The notes beneath the pieces were generated by a model. It saw only the letters and a program-made list of their open reading frames with translations, was not told the DNA's origin and made no database searches. A program made the translations under genes and the position numbers. A DNA stretch of 64,000 nucleotides from Fontisubflavum oceani (lineage in GTDB: Bacteria > Pseudomonadota > Alphaproteobacteria > Rhodobacterales > Rhodobacteraceae): positions 620,001 through 684,000 of the forward strand of contig NZ_CP129111.1 in NCBI RefSeq assembly GCF_030407165.1. The letters are read 5' to 3'. The number at the start of each line of letters is the position of its first letter. The stretch's first letter is position 1. This document shows positions 16,832 through 26,826 of the stretch, in pieces.

Positions 16832-18434
16832 TTAGGCCGCGCTACCCTCGGCATGAAGGTCAAATGCGGCCGCCAGAAGCGCGCGGGTGTAGTCGGATTT
16901 CGGCGCGTTGAAAATCTCGTCTCTGAGGCCGGCTTCGACGATGTCGCCCTGCTTCATCACGATGACCTTGTGGGCCAACGCGCGGACCACCTTCAGGTCG
17001 TGGGAGATGAAAAGATAAGCCAGCCCATGACGCCGCTGTAACTCGCGCAACAACTCGACGATTTGCACCTGCACGGTCATGTCGAGCGCAGATGTCGGTT
17101 CGTCCAACACCACCAGCTTCGGATTCAAGATCATCGCCCGGGCAATCGCGATCCGCTGCCGCTGCCCACCTGAGAATTCATGCGGGTAGCGATGCATCAT
17201 CGCGGGATCGAGCCCGACCTCGTTCAAGATATCGGCCACCATCTGGCGCTTGTTCTGCCCCGGATCGGTGCCATGCACGCCTAGGCCTTCGGCCACGATC
17301 TGTTCCACCGTCATCCGCGGCGAAAGGGAGCCAAACGGATCCTGGAACACGATCTGCATATCGCGGCGGAGGGGGCGGAGCGCGCCGGATTTCCAGCCCT
17401 GCACATCCTGCCCCATGAAGACGACCGGCCCCTCGGACGAGATGAGCCGCATGATCGCGAGCGCCAGCGTGGTCTTGCCTGAGCCACTCTCCCCCACCAC
17501 GCCAAGGGTTTCACCAGCGCGGACCGAAATCGACGCGGCATTGACCGCTTTCACATGGCCGACTGTGCGGCGCAATAAGCCCCGTTGGATCGGAAACCAG
17601 ACTTTCAGATCATGCGTATTGACGATCTCGGGCGCATCCTCTGGCACCGGATCAGGTTCGCCCGTCGCCTCCGCGGCCAGGAGTTTGCGGGTATAGGGGT
17701 GCCGCGGGTTGTCAAAAATCTCAGCCGTGCGACCCGCCTCGACAATCTCGCCGCCCTGCATGACGCAAACCCGATCCGCGAAGCGGCGGACGATGCCCAG
17801 GTCATGGGTGATGAACAGCAAGCTCATACCCTCAGCCTCTTTCAGATCGGCCAGAAGTTCGAGAATCTGCGCTTGGATCGTCACATCAAGCGCCGTGGTC
17901 GGTTCATCAGCAATCAGCAGGTCCGGCCCGTTGGCGAGCGCCATGGCGATCATCACCCGCTGACGCTGACCGCCGGAGAGCTGGTGCGGATAGGCACCAA
18001 GCCGGGTTTCAGGGTCGGATCCCCACCTTGGTGAGCAATTCGATGACCCGTTGCCGCGCCGCCTCTCCGCGCAGGCCCTGATGCAGGCCAAGGCTTTCAG
18101 AGAGTTGCTTTTCCAACGTGTGGAGCGGGTTGAGCGAGGTCATCGGCTCCTGAAAGATAAAGCTGATGTCATTGCCACGCACATGGCGCAGCTCGCTCTC
18201 AGGCGCGCCGATCATCTCAGCCCCGCGATAACTTACCGAGCCCTCGATCTTGGCGCTATCGGGCAGGAGCGCGACAGTCGAAAGCGCGGTGACCGATTTG
18301 CCGGAGCCGGACTCACCCACCAGCGCGACGGTTTCGCCCTTCTCGATCGAGAAGCTGACCCCTTTCACCGCTTCGGTAGTGGCCCCGTCCTGGGTGAAGC
18401 TGACCTTGAGATTCTTGACATCGAGCACCCTCAT
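16832..18434 (-). CDS. yejF: Peptide ABC transporter ATP-binding protein YejF (frameshifted)
   Basis: A tandem ATPase that powers oligopeptide uptake by the YejABEF importer at the inner membrane. First nucleotide-binding domain: Walker A GESGSGKSV, signature LSGGQRQR, Walker B LLIADEPTTALDV. Second: Walker A GESGSGKTT, signature FSGGQRQRIAIARAM, Walker B LVVLDEPTSALDM. The frame breaks at 18017-18018, where GGG is expected on the + strand but GG is present; one more base restores LLTKVGIPDPETRLGAYPHQ. Full length is then about 534 residues, usual for YejF. The start overlaps the yejE stop (ATGA). It converges with hemN with only two bases between the stops. Confidence 0.92.
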
Positions 18435-19615
18435 TTGAACGTCTTTCTGGGGTCAAACGCATCGCGCACCCCCTCAAAGATGAAAACCAGAAGCGACAGC
18501 ATGATCGCGAAGGAAAAGAAGGCCGTGAAGGCGAGCCAGGGCGCTTGCAGGTTGTTCTTTGCCTGTAGGGTCAGTTCACCCAGGGACGGCGCCGAGGACG
18601 GCAGGCCGAAACCGAGGAAATCGAGCGAGGCCAGCCCGCCGATCGTGCCGGTTACGATGAAGGGCAGCATGGTCAGCGTCGCCACCATCGCATTCGGCAG
18701 CACATGGCGGAACATGATCACGCGGTTCGACACGCCAAGCGCGCGGGCGGCGCGGATGTATTCGAAGTTCCGGGCGCGCAGGAATTCCGCGCGCACAACC
18801 CCCACCAGAGCCGTCCAGCCAAAGAGCACCATAAGAAAGACCAAGAGCCAGAAATTCATCGTGAAGATCGCGGCCACGATGATGATCACGAAGAGACTAG
18901 GCGTGTAGCCCCAAATCTCGATGATCCGTTGGAAGATCAGATCAAGCCAACCGCCGAAATAGCCCTGCACCGCACCTGCGGCGATGCCGATAAGCGAGGT
19001 CAGTGCCGTCACAATCAGCGCAAACATCACGCTCAACCGGAACGCATAGATGACCCGAGCAAGAACGTCGCGGGCGGTGTCATCGGTGCCCAGCCAATGA
19101 TTGGCGTCCGGCGCGGCGGGGGCGGGCGTGCTGATCACATTGCTGATCGTGTTGTAGGAAAAGGGCACGAGTGGCCAGAGCATCCAGCCCCGGTCGATCT
19201 CTTCGCCATTCACGACCCCGTCTTCCTGAGCGTCAATAATCACCCCGTCGGGGTCGTCCCAACAGGCGTCCAACCCACCAGAGATGATCAGGCATTGCAC
19301 CTCGGGGTCCCGATAGACCGGCTCGGTTCGGAAATCGCCGCCGAACTGGGTTTCGGGATAGAAGGTGAAAATGGGCGTATACAGCTCCCCTTGGAAGCTC
19401 ACGAGGATCGGTTTGTCATTGGCAATCAACTCGGCGAAGAGCGACAGGCCGAAGAGCACGGTGAAGATCAGGAGCGACCAGAAGGCCCGGCCATTCGCCC
19501 GAAAGTTCCGCCAGCGGCGTTGATTGAGCGGCGACAGGCTGAGGAACCCTCTTTTAGGTTCGGGCAGCGCCGCATCCGCGGCGGGCGGGGTGATATCATC
19601 TTCGCGGAGAGCCAT
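18431..19615 (-). CDS. yejE: Peptide ABC transporter permease YejE
   Basis: The 394-residue inner-membrane permease begins with a Pro-rich cytoplasmic tail and LSPLNQRRWRNFRANGRAFW, a YejE signature before the first membrane helix. A large periplasmic insertion follows, then the permease domain with the EAA loop EYIRAARALGVSNRVIMFRH that contacts the ATPase. It lies between yejB (3 bases upstream) and yejF (4-base overlap). Confidence 0.92.
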   Translation of the reverse strand: MALREDDITPPAADAALPEPKRGFLSLSPLNQRRWRNFRANGRAFWSLLIFTVLFGLSLFAELIANDKPILVSFQGELYTPIFTFYPETQFGGDFRTEPVYRDPEVQCLIISGGLDACWDDPDGVIIDAQEDGVVNGEEIDRGWMLWPLVPFSYNTISNVISTPAPAAPDANHWLGTDDTARDVLARVIYAFRLSVMFALIVTALTSLIGIAAGAVQGYFGGWLDLIFQRIIEIWGYTPSLFVIIIVAAIFTMNFWLLVFLMVLFGWTALVGVVRAEFLRARNFEYIRAARALGVSNRVIMFRHVLPNAMVATLTMLPFIVTGTIGGLASLDFLGFGLPSSAPSLGELTLQAKNNLQAPWLAFTAFFSFAIMLSLLVFIFEGVRDAFDPRKTFK

Positions 19616-19618
19616 CTC

Positions 19619-20773
19619 TCAGGTCTCCCGCGTTTCGAAGTCAATGCGCGGGTCGATCCAGACATACATCAGATCAGAGAGCAGCCCGACAACGAGGCCG
19701 ATGAGACCAAAGACAAAGAGCGTGCCGAAGATCACCGGGTAGTTCCGGCTGACCGCCGCCTCAAAACCCAGACGCCCCAACCCGTCGAGCGAGAAGATTG
19801 TCTCGATAATCACCGAGCCGCCGAAGAACACACTCACGAACACCGCCGGGAAACCCGCAATCACGATCAGCATCGCGTTGCGGAAGACGTGGCCATAGAG
19901 CACTCGGTTTTCCGCCAGCCCCTTGGCTTTGGCAGTCATCACATAGTGTTTCTTGATCTCATCCAGAAAGCTGTTCTTGGTCAGCAGCGTGAGCGTCGCG
20001 AAGGCCGAGATGGTTGAGGCCACGACCGGAAGGGCGATGTGCCAGAAATAGTCGAGAATGCGTTCCCACCAGGTAAGTGTGGCCCAAACATCGGAAGGGG
20101 ATGTGAGGCCCCGAAGCGGGAAGATTTGCCAGTAGGACCCGCCCGCGAAGAGCACCAAAAGCAGGATCGCGAAGAGGAAGCCCGGGATCGCATAGGCCAC
20201 GATGATGATGCCGCTGGTCCAGGTGTCGAACCGGGAGCCATCACTGACCGCTTTGCGGATGCCAAGCGGGATCGAGACGATATAGGCGATGAGCGTCGAC
20301 CAGAGACCAAGCGTGATCGAAACGGGCAGTTTGTCGACCACAAGCTCCATCACGCTTTCGGAATGGAAAAAGCTGTCGCCGAAATCGAAGCGCATGTAAT
20401 CCCAGAGCATCAGGAAGAAACGTTCGACAGCCGGGATACGTTCGGAGTTGCATTCCTCGGCATCCAGGTCGGGGATGCCGGTGAAGCCATCAGCGCAGAC
20501 GATTCGGGCGAAGTTGAAGGAGATCTCCAACTCTTCCAGGAAGCGCGGCGGCACGCCTCGCGCGCCCTGATAGGCGCCTTCGATCTCAATCGGTCCGGCC
20601 TCGGACCCGCCGCCGGAGATAGTGGCGAAAACATCGCCCTCGCCTTCAAGCTGCGCCAGAACCTGATCTACCGGCCCACCGGGGACGAATTGCGTCAGCG
20701 CGAAGTTGATCACCATGATCCCAAAGAGTGTCGGGATCATCAGCAAAAGCCGTCTGAGGATATAAGGGCCCAT
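19619..20773 (-). CDS. yejB: Peptide ABC transporter permease YejB
   Basis: A 384-residue permease of the peptide/nickel class. It opens MGPYILRRLLLMIPTLFGIM, the standard first helix of DppB/OppB proteins. The periplasmic loop before helix two is long, as in YejB, and the EAA motif appears as HYVMTAKAKGLAENRVLYGH. It pairs with YejE and starts six bases after yejA. Confidence 0.92.
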   Translation of the reverse strand: MGPYILRRLLLMIPTLFGIMVINFALTQFVPGGPVDQVLAQLEGEGDVFATISGGGSEAGPIEIEGAYQGARGVPPRFLEELEISFNFARIVCADGFTGIPDLDAEECNSERIPAVERFFLMLWDYMRFDFGDSFFHSESVMELVVDKLPVSITLGLWSTLIAYIVSIPLGIRKAVSDGSRFDTWTSGIIIVAYAIPGFLFAILLLVLFAGGSYWQIFPLRGLTSPSDVWATLTWWERILDYFWHIALPVVASTISAFATLTLLTKNSFLDEIKKHYVMTAKAKGLAENRVLYGHVFRNAMLIVIAGFPAVFVSVFFGGSVIIETIFSLDGLGRLGFEAAVSRNYPVIFGTLFVFGLIGLVVGLLSDLMYVWIDPRIDFETRET

Positions 20774-20779
20774 CTTGGT

Positions 20780-22690
20780 TTAGAACGCGCCTGCTTCGCG
20801 CAAGGCCGCTTCCGCCTCGGCATCGACCCACCAGAAGTCGAGGAACCCGAGCGCAAAAGGCGGCAGTGGGTCGGGATACCGATAGATGTCGTAATAGGCG
20901 ACCCAATGGGCATTGTTGAACCATTGCGGCACGCGGAAGCGCTCCCAACGTAGCACGCGGTCCAGAGCAGCAACGGATACGCTCAACTCTTCCCGCGTTT
21001 CCGCGTCGATCACATGCTCAACCAGCGCATCGATGGCCGGGTCGGCCAACCCGGCCGGATTGAACACCGATGTATTGGCGGTTTGGGAGCCGAAATACTG
21101 CCGCAGCGCCGCGCCCGGCTCATACGCCATCGGGATATGGTCGGTGATGATGTCGAAATCATACTCCCGCTCGCGCTGTGTCATCTGGGCGCTGTCTACA
21201 CGGGTCAGACGCGCGTTGATGCCGATGGTGCGGAGATTTTCGACATAGGGGTTGATGAGCCGGTCAAACATCGGGCCGGAGTTCAAGAATTCCACATCCA
21301 GCGTCTGCCCGGCCTCATTGCGCACCATGCCGTCATCGCCAACGACCCAACCGGCCTCCTCCAGCAGGCCGATGGCGCGGCGTGCCTGACGACGATCGAG
21401 CGAACGGTCTGGGTTCGATGCCGGCAAGCTAAACGGCTCCTCGGTGAAGACCTCGGGCCGTAGCTGGTCGCGAAGCGGCTCCAGAAGCGCCAGTTCCGCC
21501 TCGCTTGGCAGGCCCTCGGCGACCAGATCGGTGTTTTGCCAGAAAGAGTCGTTCCACTCGTAGAGCCCGTAGAACAGAGTCTCATTGGTCCATGCGAAGT
21601 TGAACATCAGCGCGATGGCTTCGCGCACACGGGCATCTTGGAACTTTTCGCGGCGCAGATTGATGACGAAGCTCTGGCCCGATGAAATCGTCCCGTCGGG
21701 TAGCTCTGCTTTCACCACATGGCCGCGGTCGAGCGCCGGGAAATCATAAGACGTGGCCCAGTTGACCGAGCTGCTTTCTTGCCGGAACAGGTAGTTGCCT
21801 GCGGTAAACCCCTCGAAGGCCGCAACGGCATCTCCGTAATACTCAATGCGGATTCGATCGAAATTATGCCGCCCCTGATTGATTGGCAGGTCATTGCCCC
21901 AGTAATCGGGGTTGCGGCGGAACACGGTCCGTTGCCCCGATTCCACTTCATGCAGCACATAGGGCGCCGAGCCCGTCAACGGCTCCAGCCGCGCCTCGCT
22001 AAACCCGTATCCCGATGCGTCATGGCTGGCGCGCGAAAAGACTGGCAATCCACCGGCGGATTGGATCCGCCCGCGAAGCGGCGCCTCTGGATTGAAATCA
22101 AACCGGATGCGGCGATCGTCGAGCACTTCGGCACCAGCGATCGTTCGCCCAATGGACGCCCGGAAACTAGGCAGGCCCTCGTCACGCAGGATTTCATAGG
22201 AAAAGAGCGCGTCATCCGCCGTTATGGGGGTGCCATCCGAAAATGCAGCGCCTTCGCGAATCGTGAAGATCACGAAGGATCGATCTTCAGGATACGCGAG
22301 GGTTTCGCAGAGCAAGCAATAAGCCGACCCGATCTCATCCGCTGTACCTTCGAGCATCGATTCAAAGAAGATCGAAGAGAGTACCGCAGGGCGGCCTTCC
22401 CGCGTGAAGGGATGCAGAGAGTCGAACGATCCACCGGCAGATGACCAAGAAAACGACATTTCGCCGCCTTTGGGCGCGTCGGGATTGACGTAGTCCAGAT
22501 GTTCGAAATCCGGCCCATAGCGCAGGTCGCCGAAGGTCGAGATACCATGCGTGACGATGAGGTCATCGTCCTGCGCGCGCGCCATGCCTGCCGCAAGCAT
22601 GAGCAAAATCATTGGCAGCAAAAGCCAATACCTCGCGCTTGCGCTGCACGGTCGCAATACCGCCTGAGCCTCGGATTCGCGGTTGCGCAT
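20780..22690 (-). CDS. yejA: Peptide ABC transporter substrate-binding protein YejA
   Basis: A 636-residue periplasmic SBP family 5 protein delivering oligopeptides to YejBEF; the E. coli system also takes up microcin C and antimicrobial peptides. A signal peptide (LLLPMILLMLAAGMARA, cleavage before QDDD) is followed by the YejA-type start of the mature part, HGISTFGDLRYGPDF, and LDYVNPDAPKGGEM. The ATG at 22690 is chosen because GGAGGG lies five bases upstream. It is the first gene of the leftward yejABEF operon. The actual peptide range in this organism is unknown. Confidence 0.92.
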   Translation of the reverse strand: MRNRESEAQAVLRPCSASARYWLLLPMILLMLAAGMARAQDDDLIVTHGISTFGDLRYGPDFEHLDYVNPDAPKGGEMSFSWSSAGGSFDSLHPFTREGRPAVLSSIFFESMLEGTADEIGSAYCLLCETLAYPEDRSFVIFTIREGAAFSDGTPITADDALFSYEILRDEGLPSFRASIGRTIAGAEVLDDRRIRFDFNPEAPLRGRIQSAGGLPVFSRASHDASGYGFSEARLEPLTGSAPYVLHEVESGQRTVFRRNPDYWGNDLPINQGRHNFDRIRIEYYGDAVAAFEGFTAGNYLFRQESSSVNWATSYDFPALDRGHVVKAELPDGTISSGQSFVINLRREKFQDARVREAIALMFNFAWTNETLFYGLYEWNDSFWQNTDLVAEGLPSEAELALLEPLRDQLRPEVFTEEPFSLPASNPDRSLDRRQARRAIGLLEEAGWVVGDDGMVRNEAGQTLDVEFLNSGPMFDRLINPYVENLRTIGINARLTRVDSAQMTQREREYDFDIITDHIPMAYEPGAALRQYFGSQTANTSVFNPAGLADPAIDALVEHVIDAETREELSVSVAALDRVLRWERFRVPQWFNNAHWVAYYDIYRYPDPLPPFALGFLDFWWVDAEAEAALREAGAF

Positions 22691-22833
22691 GACACCCTCC
22701 ACTGCTGTTTTTCGGACTCTCTGGCCAATTATCTGGGCTATCTCACGTTACGGGCCATCCCCCGGACTCATCAAGTTGAGAAATCGTGAACAGATGTAGT
22801 TTTAGCCCGGTTCTACCGCTTCTGCATAAAAAA

Positions 22834-22856
22834 GACCGCCCGAAGGCGGCCTCTTT
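22834..22856 (-). terminator. Terminator of the cytochrome c gene
   Basis: On the minus strand GGCCGCC-TTCG-GGCGGTC forms a 7-bp stem with a stable tetraloop, followed by TTTTTT from the A-run 22828-22833. It lies about 20 bases beyond the cytochrome c stop. Confidence 0.85.
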
Positions 22857-22874
22857 TAAGTCTTGTGCGTTAGA

Positions 22875-23396
22875 TCAGTCGACCAGTGTCGCCAGATAGG
22901 CAATCAGATTGGCCCGGTCTTCCACGTCGCGCATGCCGTTATAGGCCATGGCTGTGCCCGGCGCATATTCGCGCGGGTTGGCGATGAAGTCCGAGATATT
23001 CTCGGGCGTCCAATCGCCGGTCGTGGCAAGAAGCCCGTCGGAATACCCAAACCCTTCTGCGGTATGCTTCGCGCGGTTCACCACGCCGTGCAGCGATGGG
23101 CCAACGCCATTGCGACCGGCCTCATCGGAATGACAAGCGGAGCATTGGCGCCACAGACGCTCACCCGCGCCAGCATCGGCCGCGGCATAGACATCGGCAA
23201 AGGCCACCTCGACCACCTCTTCGGCGGGTTCGTCGCTTTCTTCGCCCGTATCGATCACATAGCCCGCGCGATGCTCTTCATCATGGGTCCCGCCCACGGA
23301 ATAGAGCCCGTCGGCGGCCCAGCCCCCAAGCAGGAAGATCAAGAGCGCGGCGCAAAGAGAGCCGCCTACCTTGGTGATGGTCATTGTGTCAAACAT
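22875..23396 (-). CDS. Membrane-anchored class I cytochrome c (CycM/c-y type)
   Basis: A 173-residue c-type cytochrome with an uncleaved N-terminal anchor (CAALLIFLLGGWAADGLYSV), an acidic Glu-rich linker (about residues 50-65) and a mitochondrial-type cytochrome c domain. The heme site is WRQCSACHSDEAG, with GVGPSLHGVVNR downstream and an axial Met in PGTAMAYNG. Such anchored cytochromes (cytochrome c-y, c552, CycM) carry electrons from the bc1 complex to terminal oxidases, so it could feed the cbb3 or aa3 oxidase. It is divergent from pheA. Confidence 0.87.
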   Translation of the reverse strand: MFDTMTITKVGGSLCAALLIFLLGGWAADGLYSVGGTHDEEHRAGYVIDTGEESDEPAEEVVEVAFADVYAAADAGAGERLWRQCSACHSDEAGRNGVGPSLHGVVNRAKHTAEGFGYSDGLLATTGDWTPENISDFIANPREYAPGTAMAYNGMRDVEDRANLIAYLATLVD

Positions 23397-23504
23397 AGTT
23401 GTCCCGTTCTCTCACCTGAGCTTGCGCGCTATCTATCGGCTTTCCCAGGGGGCTTTCAAGGTGTAGGGAGCGCGACAAAACACCATCGGGAAAGAAATTC
23501 GCCC

Positions 23505-24335
23505 ATGACATCGCGTATCGCCTTCCAGGGAGAACCCGGCGCCTATTCGCATCAGGCCTGTCACGAGGCCCGCCCAGCGATGGAGGCTTTGCCCTGTCCG
23601 ACCTTTGAAGATGCCATCGAAGCGGTCCGGGATGGACGCGCCGATATGGCGATGCTGCCGGTGGAAAACTCCACTTATGGACGGGTCGCGGATATTCATC
23701 ATCTGCTGCCCGATAGCGGGTTGCATATTGTCGATGAAGCCTTTGTGCGGGTGCATATCAACCTGTTGGCGGTACCCGGCGCGACGCTTTCAGATGTGAA
23801 AAGCGCGCAGAGCCATACGGTGCTTCTGGGTCAGTGCCGGGATTTTCTGCGCGAATATGGGATTCGCGGCCAGGTTGGCGCAGACACTGCGGGATCTGCG
23901 AAGATCATCGCCGAACGCGGCGACAAAACGCAGGCGGCGCTGGCCTCGGAACTCGCCGGAGAGATTTATGGGCTAGATGTGCTCGCCCGTCATATCGAAG
24001 ACCATGATCGCAACACCACGCGTTTTCTGCTGATGTCGCGAGAGGCGGATATGACCCGCCGCGCCGATCACATGATGACAAGTTTCGTATTCCGGGTCCG
24101 CAACATCCCGGCGGCCCTCTATAAAGCGATGGGTGGGTTCGCGACCAATGGCGTGAACATGACCAAGCTGGAAAGCTACATGGTCGGCGGCTCCTTCACC
24201 GCCACGCAGTTTTATGCCGATGTCGAAGGCCACCCCGAGGATCGCAATGTGCAGTTGGCATTGGAAGAATTGGGGTATTTCACGACCAATTTGCACATCC
24301 TCGGCACCTATCCCGCCGACCGCGCGCGGGACTAA
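23505..24335 (+). CDS. pheA: Prephenate dehydratase
   Basis: A 276-residue enzyme that converts prephenate to phenylpyruvate in phenylalanine synthesis. It starts MTSRIAFQGEPGAYSHQA and shows the catalytic signature DHDRNTTRFLLM followed by an ACT regulatory domain with ALYKAMGGFATNGVNMTKLES, the Phe-binding site for feedback inhibition. No chorismate mutase domain is present, as usual in Rhodobacterales. The start at 23505 is preceded by GGGAAAGAAA. Confidence 0.94.
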   Translation: MTSRIAFQGEPGAYSHQACHEARPAMEALPCPTFEDAIEAVRDGRADMAMLPVENSTYGRVADIHHLLPDSGLHIVDEAFVRVHINLLAVPGATLSDVKSAQSHTVLLGQCRDFLREYGIRGQVGADTAGSAKIIAERGDKTQAALASELAGEIYGLDVLARHIEDHDRNTTRFLLMSREADMTRRADHMMTSFVFRVRNIPAALYKAMGGFATNGVNMTKLESYMVGGSFTATQFYADVEGHPEDRNVQLALEELGYFTTNLHILGTYPADRARD

Positions 24336-24470
24336 CTGCCGTCGATCAAAACTTCTGAGGTGAAACCTAACTCCAAGCCCGGATGCGCATTGGCATCCCG
24401 GCGCAGGTCGGTTACGAGTGCCTGTGTGGATCTATCCGCGCAGTTTCCAACCTAGTCGGATTTGGCAGAG

Positions 24471-25322
24471 ATGGCGATGCGTGCCTTTTTGAACTCTTTG
24501 ATTACTATGGGCTTTCTGTGTATCGCGACAGTCTTCGCGAGTATGGCGGCCGCACAAGTGGACATTCTCAGGGGACCGCTCTCAGACGAGATCGGCGATC
24601 GCGAGGTGGCCTTTCTCGCCCGCGATCTGGAGACAGGTATCGAGTATGTGCTGACCGGTAGCGACCTGAACACTCGCCATGCGCCTTGGTCCACATTCAA
24701 AATCCCCAATCTGCTGATCGCTTTGGAAACAGGCGTCGCGGCGTCGCTTGATCACGCGTACCCTTGGGATCAAGATCGCCGCCCCGCCGCAGGATACTGG
24801 CCGCGAGACTGGCGCCAGGATCAAACCTTGCGCAGCGCGTTTCGAGACTCAGCTGTTTGGGTCTTTCAAGACATTGCCCTGGATGTCGGGGTTCGCGAAT
24901 ACCGCCAACGGCTTGGCGAATGGGGATATGGTAACGCCAGTGTTCCAGATGGCTCCGACGGCTTTTGGCTTGGCGGGCCGCTCATGGTGTCGGTGAGGGA
25001 GCAGGTGGACTTTCTCGACCGGTTTTTCATGGGCACGCTGGCTCTATCGGGCGCAAGTGCCAACGCGCTGATCGAGGCCAGCCATTTCGCCCAGTTCGGC
25101 ACCGCGACTTTGCATGGAAAGACAGGAGCGGGCGCGACCTCCAGCAATGGATTTAGTGGAGAATTTGAAGGCTGGTACACCGGTTTCGTCCTTCGGGAGA
25201 ATGCCGAACCGGTGGTGTTTTCGCTCTACACCCGCGCGCGCAGCTTTTCTGCCCTTCAGCATTTCCGGCAAGATTTTGCGATCCGCCTGCTACAGGAAGC
25301 TGAACTTCTGCCCGGATCATGA
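24471..25322 (+). CDS. Class D (OXA-type) beta-lactamase
   Basis: A predicted periplasmic serine beta-lactamase of 283 residues. A signal peptide (FLNSLITMGFLCIATVFAS, cleavage near AAAQ) precedes the enzyme. All class D landmarks are present and well spaced: S74-T-F-K77 (active serine and carboxylated lysine), S127-A-V129, Y153-G-N155, W166-L in the omega region, and K217-T-G219. A BlaR-like sensor domain is absent. Its stop overlaps the start of the next gene (ATGA), so it is coupled to an EamA transporter. Activity on particular drugs cannot be inferred. A chromosomal, housekeeping-looking context argues for an intrinsic gene rather than a recent resistance cassette. Confidence 0.85.
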   Translation: MAMRAFLNSLITMGFLCIATVFASMAAAQVDILRGPLSDEIGDREVAFLARDLETGIEYVLTGSDLNTRHAPWSTFKIPNLLIALETGVAASLDHAYPWDQDRRPAAGYWPRDWRQDQTLRSAFRDSAVWVFQDIALDVGVREYRQRLGEWGYGNASVPDGSDGFWLGGPLMVSVREQVDFLDRFFMGTLALSGASANALIEASHFAQFGTATLHGKTGAGATSSNGFSGEFEGWYTGFVLRENAEPVVFSLYTRARSFSALQHFRQDFAIRLLQEAELLPGS

Positions 25323-26239
25323 CGCCGTTTCGCGGCATTGCGCTCAAGATCGCGTCGGTCTGCGTCTTCATGACGATGGCGAGCCTGATCAAATCGGTAT
25401 CTGACACGGTGCCCGCGGGCCAAGCCGTGTTCTTCCGCTCAATCTGCGCGCTGCCGGTGATTGTCGCCTGGCTGCTCTATCGCCAAGAACTGCATATTGG
25501 ACTCAAAACGCAGAATCCTATGGGGCATGTCTGGCGCGGGCTGGTCGGCACGATGGCAATGGGGCTTGGTTTTGCGGGCTTGGGTCTCTTGCCGCTGCCC
25601 GAGGTGACCGCGATCGGCTATGCCGCGCCGCTTCTGGTGGTGATTTTCGCCGCGATGTTCTTGGGGGAGGAGGTCCGCGCCTTTCGGCTCAGTGTCGTGG
25701 CGCTTGGATTGGTCGGGGTTCTGATCGTGCTCTCCCCACGGCTGCAAGTCGGGGTGAGCGGTGCCGATACGCGGGAGACACTGGGGGCAGTCGTCGTTCT
25801 GATGGGCGCGATTTGCGCCGCGCTGGCGCAAGTCTTTGTGCGCAAACTGGTGCAGACCGAGGGCACCGCAGCGATTGTGTTTTGGTTTTCGGTCACGGCC
25901 AGCACCTTGTCGCTCCTGACGATCCCCTGGGGCTGGGTGATGCCGAGCCCAGTGCAGATCGTCATGTTGGTTCTTGCCGGGCTTTTGGGCGGGTTTGGAC
26001 AGATCTTGCTCACGTCGAGCTATCGGCATGCCGATGCCTCATTGATCGCGCCATTTGAATACACATCCATGCTGCTGGCGCTCGGCGTCGGGTATCTGAT
26101 CTTCGACGAGGTGCCGACATTGACCATGCTCGGCGGGGCCGTGATCATCATTCTGGCAGGTGTTTTGATTATCTGGCGCGAGCGGCAATTGGGTATGGCA
26201 AGGGCAAGACAGCGTAAGGCAATGACGCCGCAAGGTTGA
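25319..26239 (+). CDS. EamA-family (DMT superfamily) exporter
   Basis: A 306-residue inner-membrane protein with about ten hydrophobic segments in two EamA repeats. The first begins around MTPFRGIALKIASVCVFM and ends with GEEVRAFRLSVVALGLVGVL, the second ends with FDEVPTLTMLGGAVIIILAG. These paired GE/DE-x-P segments are typical of RhaT/EamA metabolite exporters. It starts within the beta-lactamase stop codon. The substrate is unknown; the family includes S-adenosylmethionine, amino-acid and riboflavin carriers. Confidence 0.85.
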   Translation: MTPFRGIALKIASVCVFMTMASLIKSVSDTVPAGQAVFFRSICALPVIVAWLLYRQELHIGLKTQNPMGHVWRGLVGTMAMGLGFAGLGLLPLPEVTAIGYAAPLLVVIFAAMFLGEEVRAFRLSVVALGLVGVLIVLSPRLQVGVSGADTRETLGAVVVLMGAICAALAQVFVRKLVQTEGTAAIVFWFSVTASTLSLLTIPWGWVMPSPVQIVMLVLAGLLGGFGQILLTSSYRHADASLIAPFEYTSMLLALGVGYLIFDEVPTLTMLGGAVIIILAGVLIIWRERQLGMARARQRKAMTPQG

Positions 26240-26304
26240 GCCGTGCGCCCGGACTAGCCAGACAAGAGCCGCCCAGTCGCCACATTTGACGAACCTGCCA
26301 AGCC

Positions 26305-26778
26305 TCAGCCGCGCGCCGCTTGTCGCCATGCCGCGGCCGTCTGATTGCCCTGCCGCATCAAGTTTCTGGTCATGCGCCGCACGACGCGCCCGCGGGCCAA
26401 TTTCAAGGTTTGGATGATCAGTCGCGCGGTCAACGTGCGCGGCTTCAAATCCAGCTCCGTCGCCACCCGCGTCACATCGGGCGAAAGGGCGATGAAGGCC
26501 ATTTGATAGACCGCCTCCATCCCGCCAACCGTGATGTCGACCTTCGCACTCTCATCCGGGACCAGCTCGGCCAGTTCGGCTTCGATCTTGCGCTTCTTAC
26601 CGCGCACTTGAACGGCCCCACGCCATTGCACGCCCTCGGCGATCCGGGTCCAATTACCGACACGCCGCAGGTCCGCGCCCCGGCGCTTAACATCCGCCTC
26701 GAATTGGGAGAAATCGGTCATCCGTTCAAACACGAACCCGATGGGGGCGTCGACATCTTCGGCCACTTTGAACTTCAT
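26305..26778 (-). CDS. SRPBCC-family protein
   Basis: A 157-residue protein of the START/Bet v 1 fold: MKFKVAEDVDAPIGFVFERM gives the first strand and helix, a middle part of alternating basic and hydrophobic strands follows (QVRGKKRKIEAELAEL), and a long C-terminal helix ends with basic residues. Proteins of this type bind lipids or hydrophobic ligands; the ligand is not predictable. It reads in the same direction as nudC, 48 bases downstream of it. Confidence 0.75.
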   Translation of the reverse strand: MKFKVAEDVDAPIGFVFERMTDFSQFEADVKRRGADLRRVGNWTRIAEGVQWRGAVQVRGKKRKIEAELAELVPDESAKVDITVGGMEAVYQMAFIALSPDVTRVATELDLKPRTLTARLIIQTLKLARGRVVRRMTRNLMRQGNQTAAAWRQAARG

Positions 26779-26826
26779 GTCTCGACTGTCCTCATCAATA
26801 CCCGGGTCTTGCGGCGCAATTTCGGT

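Noticed and set aside
16829..16834. Missing terminator between hemN and yejF as a sign of a rearrangement
   Set aside because: Convergent genes with abutting stops are frequent in this window (for example sua5/yqgE, tetR/membrane protein), so it is ordinary compactness.
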